Positions 32,473 through 42,169 of a stretch of DNA of 64,000 nt are shown one piece after another. Source of the stretch: GWE2-42-39 sp963668595. Its GTDB lineage: Bacteria > Bacteroidota > Bacteroidia > Bacteroidales > Prolixibacteraceae. Below the pieces are notes generated by a model. That model was not told the DNA's origin and did not search any database. It saw nothing but the letters and a program-made list of their open reading frames with translations. How positions within the stretch are numbered: the first letter of the stretch is position 1; every line of letters begins with the position of its first letter. Where the stretch lies: assembly GCA_963668595.1 (NCBI GenBank), contig OY764876.1, positions 496,001-560,000 on the forward strand, read 5' to 3'. Made by a program: the position numbers and the translations under genes.

Positions 32473-33003
32473 TTATAAGGTGTCCTGACCAGGTTCCCAG
32501 TCACATGGCGTAAGTTCTCCTGTTTGTAAAGCGTCGAGAACGCGAAGTACTTCTTTTACGTTACGGCCAACATTTAATCCGTTTACTGAAACATGTTGAA
32601 TTGTTCCTTCTGGATCGATGATGAATGTGGCACGGTAAGCGATTTTATTTTCAGATTCCAGAATTCCCAGTTCGCAAGAGAGCGATTTGGAAGTATCAGC
32701 CAACATCGGGAATTTCAAACCTTTCAACCCCGGGTGGCTGTTGCGCCATGCAAGGTGAACGAATTGTGAGTCGATGGAAGCACCAATCAAATTGGCTCCG
32801 CGTTTTTCAAACTCTTCGTAATTTCTGTTGAATGATTCAATTTCGGTTGGGCAAACGAAAGTAAAGTCGAGGGGCCACCAGAAAACTACAGTCCATTTAC
32901 CTGCAATGTCAGCATTGGTAAGGGTTTTGAATTCTTTACCTGGTTCCAGCGAAACAACGGCTTCTTTTTTAAATTCCGGAAATTTTTCTCCAATTGTCTT
33001 CAT
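32473..33003 (-). CDS. Two-Cys peroxiredoxin (AhpC/TSA family)
   Basis: 176 residues. The peroxidatic Cys C51 is in PLDFTFVCPTE, preceded by Trp-Trp (FWWPLD) where Tyr is commoner. The resolving Cys is C167 near the end (LTPCDWEPG). It reduces hydrogen peroxide and organic peroxides and is recycled by a thiol reductant. The start is placed at 33003 (MKTIGEKFPEF); the 21 codons upstream are Asn/Lys-rich 5' UTR. It has a textbook promoter: TATCTTTG with a TTTG 20 nt upstream. Confidence 0.94.
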   Translation of the reverse strand: MKTIGEKFPEFKKEAVVSLEPGKEFKTLTNADIAGKWTVVFWWPLDFTFVCPTEIESFNRNYEEFEKRGANLIGASIDSQFVHLAWRNSHPGLKGLKFPMLADTSKSLSCELGILESENKIAYRATFIIDPEGTIQHVSVNGLNVGRNVKEVLRVLDALQTGELTPCDWEPGQDTL

Positions 33004-33063
33004 TGTGTTTGTTTTTTTGTTGTTACTATTCTTTTTTATTTTGATTCGATCTGAATTGTGAAG

Positions 33064-33095
33064 CAAAGATACCGGCTGAGGAAATACGCGTCAAA
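33064..33095 (-). promoter_or_regulatory. Consensus promoter of the peroxiredoxin gene
   Basis: On the minus strand TTTG (33092-33095) is followed after 20 nt by TATCTTTG (33064-33071), an exact match to the Bacteroidota housekeeping promoter, about 60 nt before the start at 33003. Confidence 0.75.
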
Positions 33096-33200
33096 TCGAA
33101 TTTTTTGATACGAAATAGAGGGATTCTATGATGGGAGGTTGTCTTTTGGGGCTGATTCACTGAATGGTTGATTCTTTTCCTAAAAATGCTGCCTGCTCTG

Positions 33201-33232
33201 TTTGTAGATTCTGCCGGAGATTTTTATCTTTA
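33201..33232 (+). promoter_or_regulatory. Promoter of the Gfo/Idh/MocA gene
   Basis: TTTG (33201-33204), 20 nt spacer, TATCTTTA (33225-33232), one mismatch from consensus, about 46 nt before the ATG at 33279. Confidence 0.6.
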
Positions 33233-33278
33233 ACGCTCATTTTGTAATGAGACATACTTTTTATTTCAAAATTAACCT

Positions 33279-34769
33279 ATGAACGAAAAATCAGACAAAA
33301 GAATGGTTTCCCGGAGAGCTTTTCTGGGAACAACAGCAACAGCTGTGGCCGGGATTACAATTTTGCCAAGTAATGTAATTGCTGGTTTGGGACATAAAGC
33401 ACCCAGTGACAAATTAAATATTGTCGGAATCGGCGTTGGTGGAATGGGTTTTGCTAACCTGAAAAACCTGCAATCGGAAAATATCATCGGCTTGTGTGAC
33501 GTGGACTGGAAATATGCTAAAGGTTGTTTCGACTTCTTCCCGAAAGCGAAGAAGTTCAAAGACTGGAGAGTTATGTACGATGAGTTGGGTAAAGAATTTG
33601 ACGGTGTTGTAATTGCTACTGCTGACCACACGCACGCAATTACTGCAGCTCACGCTATTACAATGGGTAAGCACGTCTATCTGCAAAAACCTCTTACTCA
33701 CTCGGTGTACGAGTCGCGTTTGCTGACTAAACTGGCAGCAAAATACAACGTAGCTACATCAATGGGTAACCAGGGATCATCAGGCGAAGGTGTTAACCTG
33801 ACAACTGAATGGTTGGCCAATGGCGAAATTGGTGATGTAACAAAAGTTGAAGCTTTTACCGACCGTCCGATCTGGCCACAAGGCTTGAACACTCCGGAAC
33901 AAGGACAGTGGGTTCCTGAAACATTGGATTGGGATTTGTTTACCGGACCTGCAAAAATGCGTCCGTTCAACGAAATTTATCATCCATGGAACTGGCGTGG
34001 CTGGTGGGACTACGGAACAGGTGCTCTTGGTGATATGGCTTGCCATATTCTTCACCCGGTATTTGTTGGTCTCGAATTGGGTTATCCTACCAAAGCACAG
34101 GGAAGTTCAACTTTATTGTTGAATGATTGTGCCCCTACAGCTCAGTCGGTGAAATTGACTTTCCCTGAGCGTAAAGCTGTTAAAAAAATGAAAATGAAAC
34201 TTCCTGAGGTTGAGGTATTCTGGTATGACGGAGGTATTAAGCCAATGTTGCCAGCAGGATGGCCAGCAGGAAAAGATCCGAATAATGCGGGTGGTGGTGT
34301 ATTGTTCCACGGAACAAAAGACACATTGGTTTGTGGTTGCTATGGAAAAGATCCTTGGTTGTTGTCAGGCCGCACTCCAAATGCTCCGAAGTTCCGTCGT
34401 CGCATTGAAACAAGTCACGAAATGGATTGGGTACGTGCATGTAAAGAATCAGCAGCAAGCAGAATACCAACCGCTTCTGATTTCAGTGAAGCTGGTCCAT
34501 TCAACGAAATGGTAGTGATGGGAGTATTGGCAGTTCGTCTGCAATCGCTCAATAAAGAATTACAGTGGGATGGTGCTAACATGCAGTTTACCAATATCGG
34601 TGATGATGAAAAAATCAAAACTGTTGTTCGCGATGGTTTCAAAATCCACGATGGTCACCCAACATTCAACAAAACATGGACTGATCCGGTTCCTGCAAAA
34701 GAATTTGCTGCTGAATTGATCAAACACACTTATCGTGCACCATGGAGCTTGCCTGAAATGCCAGCTTAA
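33279..34769 (+). CDS. Gfo/Idh/MocA oxidoreductase with twin-arginine signal
   Basis: 496 residues. The N-terminus SRRAFLGTTATAVAGITILP is a twin-arginine export signal. The NAD(P)-binding Rossmann motif is VGIGVGGMGFANLKNL. The family's EKP-type motif appears as YLQKPLTHSV, with Lys before Pro. It is an exported dehydrogenase-like enzyme acting on sugars or sugar derivatives in the periplasm, where bound cofactor is likely. The C-terminal LPEMPA end is common in the Bacteroidota group. It is codon-adapted compared with neighbours, suggesting strong expression, and has its own promoter and terminator. Confidence 0.92.
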   Translation: MNEKSDKRMVSRRAFLGTTATAVAGITILPSNVIAGLGHKAPSDKLNIVGIGVGGMGFANLKNLQSENIIGLCDVDWKYAKGCFDFFPKAKKFKDWRVMYDELGKEFDGVVIATADHTHAITAAHAITMGKHVYLQKPLTHSVYESRLLTKLAAKYNVATSMGNQGSSGEGVNLTTEWLANGEIGDVTKVEAFTDRPIWPQGLNTPEQGQWVPETLDWDLFTGPAKMRPFNEIYHPWNWRGWWDYGTGALGDMACHILHPVFVGLELGYPTKAQGSSTLLLNDCAPTAQSVKLTFPERKAVKKMKMKLPEVEVFWYDGGIKPMLPAGWPAGKDPNNAGGGVLFHGTKDTLVCGCYGKDPWLLSGRTPNAPKFRRRIETSHEMDWVRACKESAASRIPTASDFSEAGPFNEMVVMGVLAVRLQSLNKELQWDGANMQFTNIGDDEKIKTVVRDGFKIHDGHPTFNKTWTDPVPAKEFAAELIKHTYRAPWSLPEMPA

Positions 34770-34793
34770 TTTTCGATTGAAATTGAATGAAAT

Positions 34794-34836
34794 AAAACGG
34801 GGCAGGAAGTTTTCTTCTTGCCCCGTTTCTTTTTGT
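34794..34836 (+). terminator. Intrinsic terminator of the Gfo/Idh/MocA gene
   Basis: AAAACGGGGCAGGAAG and CTTCTTGCCCCGTTT form a long hairpin around a TTTT loop, followed by a T-rich run. Bases 34837-35016 hold nothing recognised. Confidence 0.9.
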
Positions 34837-35016
34837 TAACCAGATGTTTGTGAGGTGAAAAGATGTGCTAAATGTTATCTGAAAATCATAAAAGCATCTT
34901 TCATTCAATAATTTACTATTTTCAGATAGTCAATGTCTTATTCTAATCACTTACCTGTCATTTCTCAATAATAAGTTGTAGAAAAATGACCAGCAATGAC
35001 TGGTGCAAAATGCTCA

Positions 35017-35352
35017 TTATCGTTGGTTGATGGGCATATTTGCCGGGAGCTCAAACGACAGTTCGATTACTCCGCGAAATACCCCTTCTTCCATCCATGG
35101 CGTTTGCAAAATCATTTTTTGCTTTCCATTTTTTTCGTTGATGTATGAATTTTCCATCGGATTTTGCAACATTTTAATCAGTTTGCTGCGCGATGGTTCC
35201 GGATGACAATTGATGAGATTAGTGCCAAGAAGTTTTTCGCCTCCATATTTTTCAAACTGCTTGATAGCATGCTTGTTCATGTACACAATAATGCCTTCGC
35301 GGTCGCAGATGGTGATTTCACCGTTAAATTCGTCAGTCCAGTTAATTTGCAT
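35017..35352 (-). CDS. Single PAS-domain protein
   Basis: 111 residues forming one PAS domain: ITICDREGIIVYMNKHAIKQ, then GGEKLLGTNLINCHPEPSRS (a C-H-P pair that could contact a ligand) and the closing beta-strands FRGVIELSFELP. No output domain is attached, so it may act as a stand-alone sensor or partner. It begins five bases after the stop of the GH16-like gene, so the two are one transcript. Confidence 0.85.
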   Translation of the reverse strand: MQINWTDEFNGEITICDREGIIVYMNKHAIKQFEKYGGEKLLGTNLINCHPEPSRSKLIKMLQNPMENSYINEKNGKQKMILQTPWMEEGVFRGVIELSFELPANMPINQR

Positions 35353-35357
35353 GATGC

Positions 35358-36776
35358 TTATTTCTTTTGAAAAACGCGCACCCAGTCGATTTCGAATGAG
35401 TGATGGGTGGATGTTGTTTCGTCGATAACAATGCTGGAAGCATTCAGGTACAAATCGTTGCTCAATGCATGGGTATTTAGTCGCAGCATTTCGCGCTGGT
35501 TAATTTTCCAGATAAGCTGATTGCCTTCCCTTTGCAGTGTGAAAATGTAAAATTCTCCGGTTTTCAAGCCTGAAAAAGAGTTGTTTTGTTCGCTCGTCTG
35601 TCCGTTTTCGAGCGCAGTAATGCCCTGTTGATGATGCACGCCCGATTCGAAAATGCGAATGATTGGCTGATTACTTTCATTGCTCAGATAGAAGAGGTTG
35701 ACGATGCCTTTTTGTGGTGCAAACTTGATTTTTGCTTCCCATATTGCTTCGCTGCAACGGAACGATTCGCTGGTGTTGATGCAGCCCGTGCTGTAGTCAA
35801 ATTCTTTTTCAATAAAACCAAAAGGAAGTTGCCATTGCAATCCGCTCGTTTTTTGTTTGCGGGTTTCAATGCTCAATGTTTTACCGTTAATTTTAATGTT
35901 TTCGCCTGAAGTATAGGCTTGTAAATCGCCGGCTTGCGAATAATTGCGTCCAACGCTCGATTTGGCCTGAGGAAGAATTGTCTGCCATTTTTCGGTGTTC
36001 AATTTTCCCGTTTCAAATTCATCCTGAAAAACGAGTTGCCATTTTTCGAAGAAATCGAGTTGGTGATTTTTTTCGTATTCAAAATAGCGAACAATCGGCG
36101 CTTGTTTTTTCAGCGACTCAAATTGTTGCTGTTTCTTAAATTCTTCGGTTTTCTCCCACTTTTTCGCATCCTCGAGATAGGCTTTTCGTTTGCTGAACTC
36201 TTCAGAACCGATTGTTTGCTGAAGTTCCTCGTAGCGCTTGCGTTCCGACGAATCTTTCATCTGCCGGAATATGCGTAGAGCTTTCGATTTGCTGAATTTC
36301 TTCCAGAATACGATGTCGCCTGATTGTTTCAGCTGATTGTATTCCGAGGCTTTTGCCTGTGCTTCGGGTTGTTTCTTTTCGCTTTTGTACGAACCTTCAC
36401 GCATGTATTTTTCCAGCGCAAGAAAGCGTTTCACTGTTTCCGACGAATCGAGCTTCAGAAAACGTTGCAGGTCGGCCGATTTTTCAGTTTGGTAATACAA
36501 GCGCAGGTTTTTGTTGCGTTCAAGCTTTTTGTATTCCAGCAAAAGCGCTTCTTCTTTACTTCCTTTAAAACGAAGTGCTTCAATTTCTTTTTTTGTGCGG
36601 ATAAAATTTTCAGAAGCCAGAAACTTTTCTAGTTCCCGAAGCTGTTTCAGGTCTTCGGATTGCGCAACGGTTGTAAATTCCTGGTATGCTGCGGACAAAC
36701 GCTGATATTCTTCTTCAATTTTTGTAGTAGATTTTATCAAGCCCAGCGAGCTTAGGAAAAACATTTTCATCGACAT
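35358..36776 (-). CDS. Helical-repeat protein with GH16-like C-terminal domain lacking catalytic residues
   Basis: 472 residues. Residues about 20-240 are repeated charged helices with a recurring L-x-x-F/Y-x-x-L-x-x-S plan (YQRLSAAYQEF, LQRFLKLDSSETVKRF, FWKKFSKSKALRIF). Residues about 245-470 have the concanavalin-like GH16 fold: WQLVFQDEFETGKLNTEKWQ, a typical GH16 start, and HHSFEIDWVRVF, a typical GH16 end. The catalytic E-x-D-x-x-E is not there: the aligned segment reads IIRIFE, keeping only the last Glu. No signal peptide, so probably intracellular. It is likely a binding or structural protein, not a glucanase. Paired with the PAS gene. Confidence 0.8.
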   Translation of the reverse strand: MSMKMFFLSSLGLIKSTTKIEEEYQRLSAAYQEFTTVAQSEDLKQLRELEKFLASENFIRTKKEIEALRFKGSKEEALLLEYKKLERNKNLRLYYQTEKSADLQRFLKLDSSETVKRFLALEKYMREGSYKSEKKQPEAQAKASEYNQLKQSGDIVFWKKFSKSKALRIFRQMKDSSERKRYEELQQTIGSEEFSKRKAYLEDAKKWEKTEEFKKQQQFESLKKQAPIVRYFEYEKNHQLDFFEKWQLVFQDEFETGKLNTEKWQTILPQAKSSVGRNYSQAGDLQAYTSGENIKINGKTLSIETRKQKTSGLQWQLPFGFIEKEFDYSTGCINTSESFRCSEAIWEAKIKFAPQKGIVNLFYLSNESNQPIIRIFESGVHHQQGITALENGQTSEQNNSFSGLKTGEFYIFTLQREGNQLIWKINQREMLRLNTHALSNDLYLNASSIVIDETTSTHHSFEIDWVRVFQKK

Positions 36777-36905
36777 ACGATCTCCGTTTTAGTTGTTTTG
36801 CGAAAACATAAAAATAGCAATTCCTGCAAATATGCACGCTTTTTTTATGCTTCAGTTTAAAAACTGTATTTTAGGTGTGATTATTTCAGAGTAAAACTAA
36901 TTTTT

Positions 36906-38015
36906 ATGCGCAAAGCTTATTTTTTCTCCTTGCTGATTGTTGCTTTGATGCTGGTTTTACCAGCGAAAGCACAGCATTTCTTCGAAAATAATAACGAGAC
37001 GGGCAAATCGTATTTATTGCTGGCTCATCCAACTGTATCGAACCTGAAAACGGTATTGTTTCTGATTGAACAAGGAATTTTTGATCCGGGAGGTATGGAG
37101 TTGGTGGGCGTGTATCATGCCGATGAAGCCTACAATTTTAACGAATCGCTGCGTTTTGTGCAGGAGCAAAAACTGGAGAATGTGCATTTTCAGCAGGTGA
37201 CAGGTCGTTTGTATGCCGATTCGGTGTATTGCCGCAATGGGTGCACACCCGAGTTCCGTCGTTTGTTCGAGCATTCGAAAGGGCTGATTTTGTTTGGTGG
37301 GCCTGATATTCAGCCTGAATTATACGGACAGGAAAATTCGTATTCGGTGGTTACTGATCCGAACCGTCATTTGTTTGAATTATCGTTTCTATTCCACTTG
37401 CTTGGTGGTAGCCGTTTGCCCGGATGGAATGCATTTTTGAATGAGCGTCCGGAATATTTGCTTACCGGTTTTTGCCTGGGAATGCAAAGCATGAATGTGG
37501 CCACGGGGGGTACATTGGTCCAGGATATTCCGGCGCAGTGGTATAATGCAACGGAAGACAAGGCGAAAGTTAAATTAGGGAACGAACAGTTGCATCGGAA
37601 TTACTGGCAAAATTTGTCATCGGATACTTTGCTGATGGGCGTAAGTTTTCATCCGATACGTTTTACTGCTGACGATTTTTTTGCTCAAAAAGTAGGGTAT
37701 ATGCAGAAGAGTTTGCCTGTTGTGTTGAGCAGTCATCATCAGGCAGCAGATCAAATAGGGCAGGGCTGGCTGGTAACGGCACGATCGGTGGATGGAAATA
37801 TTGTGGAGGGAATTCGGCATAATCGCTTTCCGAATGTGTTTGCAGTACAATTTCACCCAGAGGTGCCTGCTTTATACCGAGAGGGTAAAAAAATGAAATT
37901 TTCGCCGGAGGATCGTCCTGAATCCTATCGTCAGCGAATTGGTAAAAATGGTTTGCGTTTTCACCGGCAGTACTGGAATTATATTTCGCAAATATGTACG
38001 AAATCGGTAAAATGA
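36906..38015 (+). CDS. Exported gamma-glutamyl hydrolase (peptidase C26 type)
   Basis: 369 residues. The signal peptide MRKAYFFSLLIVALMLVLPA is followed by KAQ. The class-I amidotransferase-like triad is visible: nucleophile Cys in LLTGFCLGMQSMNVATGG, and His/Glu in FAVQFHPEVP. An LILFGGPDIQPELYG block gives the substrate pocket. Related cytosolic enzymes cleave gamma-glutamyl-GABA (PuuD). Here the export signal implies that gamma-glutamyl compounds or folyl-polyglutamates are cleaved in the periplasm. The gene is single, with a signal-peptide protein of unknown role next to it. Confidence 0.88.
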   Translation: MRKAYFFSLLIVALMLVLPAKAQHFFENNNETGKSYLLLAHPTVSNLKTVLFLIEQGIFDPGGMELVGVYHADEAYNFNESLRFVQEQKLENVHFQQVTGRLYADSVYCRNGCTPEFRRLFEHSKGLILFGGPDIQPELYGQENSYSVVTDPNRHLFELSFLFHLLGGSRLPGWNAFLNERPEYLLTGFCLGMQSMNVATGGTLVQDIPAQWYNATEDKAKVKLGNEQLHRNYWQNLSSDTLLMGVSFHPIRFTADDFFAQKVGYMQKSLPVVLSSHHQAADQIGQGWLVTARSVDGNIVEGIRHNRFPNVFAVQFHPEVPALYREGKKMKFSPEDRPESYRQRIGKNGLRFHRQYWNYISQICTKSVK

Positions 38016-38072
38016 TATTGGTCTGGTTTTTGACAATGTTTTGTCATTTAATCCTAACTTAATTTTTTATCC

Positions 38073-38762
38073 ATGAAACGATTTGTTAGCATTATTTGCA
38101 TGATTTTTATCTCATGTATTAGTTCGTTTGCTCAGCAGGATGGCACTGTAACCATCAAGGCCGGAACAAATATTCGCGACTATTTTCCCCCGTTGGAGAA
38201 ATATCTTTATCCAAACTTCGAAAAAGGTAAAATTACATTGAAAGACAAGCGGGTTAATACCAGTTTATTTAATTATAATTTGCTTTCCGGAGAAATGGAG
38301 TTTATACAGGGGAAAGATACGTTGGCAATTAAAGTGAAAGATGATCTTTATTCTATTGTTACAGCGCATGATTCTTTCTTTTACACAGATACTTATCTGC
38401 GTCAGATACGCGATGGCAAATTGAAGGTTTTTGTTAATCAGCAGTACTGCATTGTTAATTTACTTAAACAGGGAGCAATGGGAACTACTAATAACAGTGT
38501 TGCAATTGATTCGTATGATTATGTGATAGCAAAAAGAATATCATACAACCTGAAAGCGGAAGAAGATATGGTAATTCAGAAAGTCAGCAAGTATTTCATT
38601 TCGATATCTGATGGCGAATATTTACCATTCAATAAGAAAAATGTACTGAAGCTATTTTCCAAAAAGGGAGATGCAATCAAGGGATATATCAAGTCAAATA
38701 CTGTTGATTTCAATTCAAAAGAAGATTTGCTGAAACTTGCCGACTTTGTTTCCGAACTTTAA
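38073..38762 (+). CDS. Exported protein of unknown function
   Basis: 229 residues with a signal peptide (MKRFVSIICMIFISCISSFA, then QQDG). The mature part alternates beta-strands and charged loops; no Cys cluster or catalytic motif. I do not recognise the family. The segment KGKITLKDKRVNTSLFNYNL then MEFIQGKDTLAI resembles small Bacteroidota proteins that describe a stored value or a structural subunit, but this is only impression. Ends at a strong bidirectional terminator shared with the convergent barrel protein. Confidence 0.75.
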   Translation: MKRFVSIICMIFISCISSFAQQDGTVTIKAGTNIRDYFPPLEKYLYPNFEKGKITLKDKRVNTSLFNYNLLSGEMEFIQGKDTLAIKVKDDLYSIVTAHDSFFYTDTYLRQIRDGKLKVFVNQQYCIVNLLKQGAMGTTNNSVAIDSYDYVIAKRISYNLKAEEDMVIQKVSKYFISISDGEYLPFNKKNVLKLFSKKGDAIKGYIKSNTVDFNSKEDLLKLADFVSEL

Positions 38763-38789
38763 TGGAAAAAATGATTTGGTGCAAGATAG

Positions 38790-38823
38790 AAAGCCTGTCC
38801 GGAATTTTTTCCGGACAGGCTTT
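38790..38823. terminator. Bidirectional intrinsic terminator
   Basis: AAAGCCTGTCCGGAA (38790-38804) and TTCCGGACAGGCTTT (38809-38823) are perfect complements around TTTT, with A and T runs outside. It serves both convergent genes. Confidence 0.92.
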
Positions 38824-38854
38824 TGAAATATTAACCTTTTGAAATCCCTTCGAA

Positions 38855-39394
38855 TCAGAATTTATAGGCTACACCGACGGTTGCATACGAAATGGAATAA
38901 CCAAGTTCCATATATGCACCCCATTTGTCGTTGAATTCGTAACGAGCGCCTACTAATCCGCCCAATAATAATCCGCCTGCTGATGGTGTATCCAGCGAGC
39001 TTCCATTCGGGCCGTCGTATTTTACACCAGCAATGTTATAACCTAAAACCAAACCAGCATAAGTGTCTAATTTGGGAATGAAAGAATAGTGACCCAAACC
39101 GCGTGCTGCAAGTACAATGTTGGTGTATTTCCATGAATAATTTCCGCCAAATCCGCTGAAATCTTCGCTATAACCATAATATCCAAAGTTTCCGCCAACG
39201 CCTAATACAAGTCCGTCAACTCCCAGAAAATTTTCTTTGATTCCTTTTTCATAGGATAATTCTACCGGAGTTCCATTTCCGTTTAAACCAAGACCTACTT
39301 TGAATAATTGAGTTCCTTCTTTAAATAAATCTTGTGCGTTTGTACTTACTGAAGCAATTACAATCGCGGCAAAAATCAGTGCTAACTTTTTCAT
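38855..39394 (-). CDS. Small outer-membrane beta-barrel protein
   Basis: 179 residues: signal peptide MKKLALIFAAIVIASVSTNA, then Gly-rich alternating strands (FKVGLGLNGNG, LVLGVGGNFGYYG, GGLLLGGLVGARYEF) ending in VGVAYKF with a C-terminal Phe, as outer-membrane barrels do. About eight strands. Functions of such OmpW/OprF-like small barrels vary; none is assigned. The region 39395-39703 upstream shows no gene. Confidence 0.88.
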   Translation of the reverse strand: MKKLALIFAAIVIASVSTNAQDLFKEGTQLFKVGLGLNGNGTPVELSYEKGIKENFLGVDGLVLGVGGNFGYYGYSEDFSGFGGNYSWKYTNIVLAARGLGHYSFIPKLDTYAGLVLGYNIAGVKYDGPNGSSLDTPSAGGLLLGGLVGARYEFNDKWGAYMELGYSISYATVGVAYKF

Positions 39395-39703
39395 TGTCTT
39401 TTAAATTTTTATAAATCTTATCATATCCTTTTCAATATTCTTCCGGAAAATTTTTTGATTCGTCAGCTGAACTTTTAAATCAGAAATTCATGCTCCAAAA
39501 TTATACAGACAGGTATGAAGAGACGTAAAAAAGCAGGGGGACAAAAAGTGGACAATGAAAAGGATATTTCTTTGTTTGTAGTTTTTGTGTTTGATTGTTA
39601 GTGTTTTATGTGATTTGTATTGATGTGCTTTGTGTGTTAAATAATCTGCTTAGCCATGCTGAAGATGGTTTATTTAATGTGTTTGGGGAATACGAAGCGG
39701 AGT

Positions 39704-42169
39704 TTAGATACTTTGCAGGAAGGCTCCCAGATTTGTTTCGCGATCGATTTCTAGTTTTTGGCGCAGGCGCAGACGAGCTTTTTTTAGTGCTTCCTCCGAT
39801 TGAAATGTAATTTGGGCAATGTCTTTGTTGCTCATATTTAATTTCAGAAAAGCGCAAATACGTCGTTCGTTGGGGGTGAGATTGGGAAATTGAGTTTGCA
39901 GCTTTTCGTAAAAAGAATGGTGAACTTTTTCAAAAAGAATCTCGAATTCGTTCCAGTTTGAGTTTGATGCGAACCGTTTGTGGTCGGAAATAAGTATTTT
40001 TATTTTTTGGCGAGCTTCTGATGAACACCCTTTCTCAATTTCAGAAAGCAGATTAATCATTTGGGCATCACGTTCTGAATTCTGGATAAGTTTCAGCGTG
40101 GTTGCAGTCATCGATTTTTGATTTATTTCCAGTTCATTGTTGATGCGTTCAATTTCATATTTCAGCAGTTTTGCTTTGGCTGCTTCGCTTTCCTGAAGTG
40201 CTATTTCTGCTTTTTTTCGTTCAGTAATATCGCGAACGTTACTCACTACATTTTTTATTGCCGGATGATGCAGGAAATTTTGAGTAACAGCTTCGAACCA
40301 TACAAAACCATTCGTTTTATGTTTGTGCCGATATTGAATGGTATCGGGAACATCCGGGTGGTTGATTACGCGTTGCCAGTGTTGGCTGATTAATTCGCGA
40401 TCTTCTTCAACAATCATTTCCTCTGTGTGACCAAGCAGTTCTTCCATTGAATAGCCGGTAAGATTTTGAGCTGCATTACTTACAAAGGTATATTGGCCGT
40501 TTTCGTTTTGCAGAATCAGGATGTCGGTTGAATTTTTAATTAAAAGTTTTAGCTTTTCTTCGCTTTCTTCAACCATTTTCTTCGCTACAACAAGTGCATT
40601 GTTTGAGGCAATTAATTCTTCATTCAATTTTTCAATTTCTTCTTTTTGTTGTCTCAGAACAAGGTTTATTCGATGTTTTATCCGGTTCGAACGAAAGACG
40701 TATGCAGAGAAGAAAAATAGCAGAATTAATCCGGTAATGAGCGATATGATAATTGATTTTTGTACCTCGTTTTTTCTTTTTTGCTCAATTTCTAATATTT
40801 GTTTTTCCTTTTCAAGCTTGTAGTTATATTCAATTTCTGCTATCTTTTTGACGTTTTTTTCGTTGAAAATACTATCGTTCAGTGTTTTATATTCCGTGTG
40901 ATACCGATATGCCATGTCAAAACGGTGAGTGCCTGCATATATTTCAGACAATTGCTGATAAGCATCTTTTTTATTGGCAAGTAGTTGAACTTCGTTGGCT
41001 AGTGCCAGTCCCTGTTGGGTATATGTTAAAGCTTTTTCGTATTCTTTTTGTTGAAGATAGAGTTGTCCGATTTTTAGAGAAGTTTCGCAGATCGTCCGTT
41101 TTCGTTTTACTTCTTCGGAAATTTTCAATGCCCGGGAATAGTAGGTTAATGCTTCGGAATAGTTTTTCCGAAAGAAGTAATAATCGCCAATTTTGCTGGA
41201 TAAATTCAGGATAGCAGTTTGGTATGATAAACCTTCGCCAATTTCAAGTGCTTTTAGCAAATAGTCGAGCGCATCCGATCTGCCTTGTAACATATAAACA
41301 TTGCCTATTTCCTGATAACAAAAGATGAACAGTCGCTTTTTTTGTACTTTATTGGCGATTTTCAGTGCCTCATTCAGATACTCCAATGCTTGCTGATAAT
41401 CAAGTTGAGCGGTATAAATACTACTGATATTAATGAGGCAAAATGCGTATCCGGCCTGATCGTTTATTTCTTGTTTAATCTTTTGTGATTTGTGGTAAAA
41501 TTCGAGTGCTTGGGTATAGTTTCCCTGGTAATTATAAATTTCACCCAAATTATTATATACAGTTGCTCTTACCACTTTATCATCTTTTTGATCAAGCATA
41601 TCAACAACTTTTTGGTATTGTTTTAATGCTTTCTCATAATTTCCCTGCCCTGTGTAGATAATTGATAAATTTATCAGACGACCCATTATTAGTCGGTGAT
41701 TCTTTAGTTTTTCTTCTATATCTAATGATCTCTCATAACATTTTTGTGCGTTATTAATATCTCCGATGGCAGAATAGCTGCTTCCGCATGAATTCAGATA
41801 TTTTGATACACTGGCTTGGTCTCCGGTCTTTTCTGCCAGTTCGATTGCTTTTAGGTAATAGTCAAGCGCTTTTTTTTCTGAAATATTGAAAGCAAACGAC
41901 CGTCCAATTACATAATAGCTAAAGGCTTGTCCTTTCAGATCATTTAACTTTTTCGAAATTTCCAGAGCTTTTTTTCCATACTCAATTGATAATGAACTGT
42001 CTTTCTGAAAAGAGGAAAATGAGAATTCATTGAGTAGTTTTACTCGTATGGTATCTTCTTGCGGATGTGCCTGTAGTAAGTTTAGCAGGCTGTCTGTATT
42101 GACAGTTTGAGCATTAACAGTTTGATAGAAGAGAAAGGCCAGTAAAACCGCCCACTTATAAAACTTCAT
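39704..42169 (-). CDS. TPR sensor with PAS domain and LuxR-type HTH
   Basis: 821 residues. A signal-like N-terminus (MKFYKWAVLLAFLFYQTVNA) is followed by about ten TPR units (residues 40-420). A single transmembrane helix lies near 470 (SIIISLITGLILLFFFSAYV). A coiled-coil leads to a PAS domain (DILILQNENGQYTFVSNAAQ) ending in the PAC motif VVSNVRDITERKKAE. The C-terminal HTH is LTPNERRICAFLKLNMSNKD then IAQITFQSEEALKKARLRLR. A Bacteroidota one-component membrane regulator with a periplasmic TPR sensor and a cytoplasmic DNA-binding domain. Target genes are unknown; the transport operon behind it is a candidate. Confidence 0.9.
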   Translation of the reverse strand: MKFYKWAVLLAFLFYQTVNAQTVNTDSLLNLLQAHPQEDTIRVKLLNEFSFSSFQKDSSLSIEYGKKALEISKKLNDLKGQAFSYYVIGRSFAFNISEKKALDYYLKAIELAEKTGDQASVSKYLNSCGSSYSAIGDINNAQKCYERSLDIEEKLKNHRLIMGRLINLSIIYTGQGNYEKALKQYQKVVDMLDQKDDKVVRATVYNNLGEIYNYQGNYTQALEFYHKSQKIKQEINDQAGYAFCLINISSIYTAQLDYQQALEYLNEALKIANKVQKKRLFIFCYQEIGNVYMLQGRSDALDYLLKALEIGEGLSYQTAILNLSSKIGDYYFFRKNYSEALTYYSRALKISEEVKRKRTICETSLKIGQLYLQQKEYEKALTYTQQGLALANEVQLLANKKDAYQQLSEIYAGTHRFDMAYRYHTEYKTLNDSIFNEKNVKKIAEIEYNYKLEKEKQILEIEQKRKNEVQKSIIISLITGLILLFFFSAYVFRSNRIKHRINLVLRQQKEEIEKLNEELIASNNALVVAKKMVEESEEKLKLLIKNSTDILILQNENGQYTFVSNAAQNLTGYSMEELLGHTEEMIVEEDRELISQHWQRVINHPDVPDTIQYRHKHKTNGFVWFEAVTQNFLHHPAIKNVVSNVRDITERKKAEIALQESEAAKAKLLKYEIERINNELEINQKSMTATTLKLIQNSERDAQMINLLSEIEKGCSSEARQKIKILISDHKRFASNSNWNEFEILFEKVHHSFYEKLQTQFPNLTPNERRICAFLKLNMSNKDIAQITFQSEEALKKARLRLRQKLEIDRETNLGAFLQSI

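Noticed and set aside
36324..36705. Plus-strand Phe-rich frames opposite the helical-repeat gene
   Set aside because: Antisense of Lys/Glu-rich helices gives Phe/Leu-rich nonsense frames; no start signals.
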